Below, piece by piece: positions 46,180 to 48,486 of a stretch of 48,486 nucleotides of DNA (positions are counted from its first letter, which is position 1; every line of letters begins with the position of its first letter). The stretch is from Lobulomyces angularis (lineage: Eukaryota; Chytridiomycota; Chytridiomycetes; Lobulomycetales; Lobulomycetaceae). Both the position numbers and the translations under genes were made by a program. Below the pieces are notes generated by a model. The model did not search any database, had not been told where the DNA came from, and saw nothing but the letters and a program-made list of their open reading frames with translations. Location: positions 1 through 48,486 of the forward strand of contig JADHYX010000155.1 in the NCBI GenBank assembly GCA_027604685.1, given 5' to 3'.

Positions 46180-48270
46180 ATGGTAAATACCAATAATACA
46201 GCAGCAAAAACTGATAATAAAAATGTTTATAATGGTGGAAAAATTTCTTTAAGGGTTCTAGTTTTTATTCAAACTTTGATTATTGTAATAATAAAAAAAA
46301 TTACATATGTTCATTGTTTCTTTTAAATAATTACAAACTACGTTTTTTTTTTTTTTTTAGACATTACTAGTGTTATTAATTCCTTTGATTATATCATTCC
46401 TCGCCATGCAAAAGTCAAATCAATTAAGTTTTGCTTCTAGCTCAAAAATAAGTGACACCTTAGCAAAGGAAATCCAAAAGAGCTCAAACGACATCGCTTT
46501 GTTGCAAGTTGGTAAGAGGAAAAATAAAACATTTCAAAAAAATTTATATAATAAATAAATGAATATAGACAAAACTCAAATTTTTTTTTTCTTGTAATGT
46601 TTTAGAAAATTTTCTTCAGGATGTAGAAAGTAGATTTGGTGAATATCTCAGAACTTTAAAAAGTACAAAAAATGAAGTTGATGACTTTGATCTTGCGCTA
46701 GATATGTTAATTTTCTCACAGTTGGAATTAGGGCCAGTTCCATATATGTACTTTGCCATGGAAGAAAATGGTGATTTTTTTGGAACATATTGTGACTTTA
46801 GCATTAAAGATGTTACTAAAAGTTTTCAAATTATGAGCGTTTTTCATGAAAAGATAGAGGATTGTGACATCTGTCCAAGTAACCGTGTAAACAATGGCTC
46901 ATATATGGATATGAATAATGTGTATCGAGACGAATCTGGAAATTATAAAGTCAATTTCACTTTAGCGGACTTCTCAGAGTATAATGCTACAGGAAGGCCG
47001 TGGTATGTAGCAGCAAAAGCACTAACGCCTGAAACTGCAAAATATGTTTGGTCTGATCCTTACACTTTCATACCTTATGGTGAAGGAGTCACAGTTGTAA
47101 GTTTATTTTTTCTTTAACTATTTTTTTATTTTAAAACGCAACTATTTTTTTTTCTTCTATTATTATTAATTATTATTTTTAATTTTTTTTTAAAAATAAA
47201 AAATTTTTTTTATTTTGTGTGTAGTCTTACCCACTGTTTAATGCAGATAGAACATTAAAAGCAGTTATTGCAATTGATACGGTTTTTGTAAGTTTAACTG
47301 CAGCATTACAACGAATGTCAATTCCGGAAAATGGCTTCATATATGTAATGACTAAAACAGGCTATCTGATTGGAGCTTCCATCAATTTAGAAGGTGAAAA
47401 CGGTGGAAATCTGGCATCTAATTTAAGCAATCCATACATAAGAGAATCTGGTATCTATTTGGAGAGTTTGTTACCTAAAAATGCAACAAATAATATGCCC
47501 ATAATGGACTTTACAGTTTTACCAGATTACATGAATGTTAAGAGCGGAGATATCTTTTTCCAGTTTAGCATAGTTCCTAACCATCAACCACCATTGTATG
47601 TTGTTAACGGTGCTCCAGTTTCAATTTATGTCAGAGACATTGGTAAAAAAAAAAAATTTTTTTTAAAAGATCTTTTTTTTTAATTTTATTTATTTTTTCT
47701 TTATCTTTTATTTAGATTCAACTCAAAAGCAATTAGCAAGTGACTTGCAAGCTAACACAACGTAAATTTTTTTGACACAATAATTTTAAATATTTTCAAA
47801 TTATATACTTTTTTTTTTATAACTGTTAATTTTTTGTTATCTAGTTCCATTTTAATTGCTGCTGTAGTAGTTTTCATCTTTTGCGTAACTGTTAGCATTC
47901 TAGGAACTTACCTTTGGATTTTACGACCATTAAAAAAGCTTATGATTATTATGGAACAGGTAAAAAAATAATATAAATAAAAAATAAAAAAAGGTTGATT
48001 TTTAAAAACGTTTTTCTTTGTCCTTTTTTTTTTTTTTATATTAAGGCAACCAGATTTGAATTTACTGCTTTAGCAAATGATAACGTTCTAAAGAAGAAGA
48101 GTATTTTGAGGGAATTTGCCAACTTACAATATTCAATGATAATGATGATTCAAAACTTCGCTGAAGCTGTAAAGACCAACAAAAGTTTACACTCTGCCAG
48201 TGCCGGTGTTAATAGTGCTAAAGAGACTCAAAACTTAGGTTCAGGTGCTTCCTCCGATAAAAAAAAATAA
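46180..48270 (+). CDS. Double-Cache-type membrane receptor with HAMP-like segment and no output domain
   Basis: Seven exons: 46180-46284, 46361-46511, 46606-47096, 47225-47642, 47716-47761, 47845-47959 and 48046-48270, giving 516 residues. A short cytosolic start leads to TM1 (~25-49), then a ~350-residue outside region of double-Cache (dCache_1) style: a long first helix (ISDTLAKEIQKSSNDIALLQ), a PAS-like subdomain with DFSEYNATGRPWYVAAK and VWSDPYTF, then TVSYPLFNADRTLKAVIAIDT and a second subdomain. TM2 (~405-428) is followed by RPLKKLMIIMEQATRFEF, a HAMP-like start, ~75 more residues and a stop. dCache domains bind small ligands in chemoreceptors and cyclases. No kinase or cyclase domain follows here, so it must signal through a partner or act as a decoy. 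The Ser/Ala-rich end with a Lys run and in-frame TAA looks like a true C-terminus. Confidence 0.85.
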
Positions 48271-48486
48271 AATGATTAGATATTATTTCAATTTTATTTT
48301 ATTTTTTTTTTTTATTTTATAACCATAATTTTTTTTTGTATTGGTTAATTAAACTTTTTAGGTGTTTTTTTTTTTTTTTTTGTAGAGTATTATTTTTATT
48401 TTACTTTGGTTTTTATTTACAATATACTTACAATAACCTACATTTTTAACCAAAAAAATACAACATGTTTTTTATTTTTATTTTTT

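Noticed and set aside
1..48486. tRNA, rRNA, CRISPR array or prokaryotic operon features
   Set aside because: No cloverleaf with a B-box, no rRNA-like block and no spaced direct repeats were seen. Spliced genes and poly(A/T) spacers show a eukaryotic nuclear context.

Overview
This window looks like nuclear DNA of a flagellated, very AT-rich unicellular eukaryote, most probably an early-diverging (chytrid/Rozella-like) fungus. The evidence is a complete axonemal dynein heavy chain, fungal-type housekeeping genes (OST3, PNO1, HAP3/NF-YB), a protein resembling fungal zincin-like secreted proteins, and many tiny GT-AG introns in poly(A)/poly(T)-rich DNA. The clade is inference. I rebuilt 13 multi-exon genes by eye. 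In each, the exon lengths sum to a multiple of three and the junctions restore family motifs. They contain 91 introns of 36-271 nt. Exon coordinates are given in each entry.

Layout. 1-5.5 kb: two small hypothetical minus-strand ORFs and an F-BAR/SH3 protein (minus). 5.5-9.3 kb: OST3 oligosaccharyltransferase subunit and a membrane Kelch protein with a cytosolic SH3 domain (both plus). 9.7-14.7 kb: a full 12-TM, two-catalytic-domain adenylyl cyclase of the type known from animals (minus). 15.1-16.8 kb: a very acidic repeat protein (minus). 17.2-31.0 kb: a 29-exon inner-arm-type axonemal dynein heavy chain (minus). Sharing its upstream region is a plus-strand coiled-coil protein with four PAS domains (31.7-36.0 kb), the first closely FixL-like. 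36.1-37.3 kb: a DUF1295/steroid-reductase-fold membrane protein (minus). 37.7-39.2 kb: a probable GPI-anchored protein with a degenerate zincin motif. 39.4-40.3 kb: PNO1. 40.5-41.2 kb: HAP3/NF-YB (minus). 41.5-43.1 kb: the decayed remains of a Fanzor (eukaryotic TnpB/IS605 OrfB-type nuclease) on the minus strand. 44.0-45.7 kb: a BTB/T1-domain protein with a C-terminal membrane anchor. 46.2-48.3 kb: a double-Cache-type receptor with no output domain.

Themes. Several genes suit a sensing, swimming zoospore: the cyclase, the dCache receptor, the PAS protein and the dynein. Physical linkage alone does not make them one pathway. The regions upstream of the cyclase and between the dynein and PAS genes share an identical 10-mer containing a CCAAT box, and the CCAAT-binding subunit HAP3 lies in the same window. 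No tRNA, rRNA, CRISPR array or intact mobile element was recognised. All gene models come from reading splice signals and family resemblance. No search or alignment was run.
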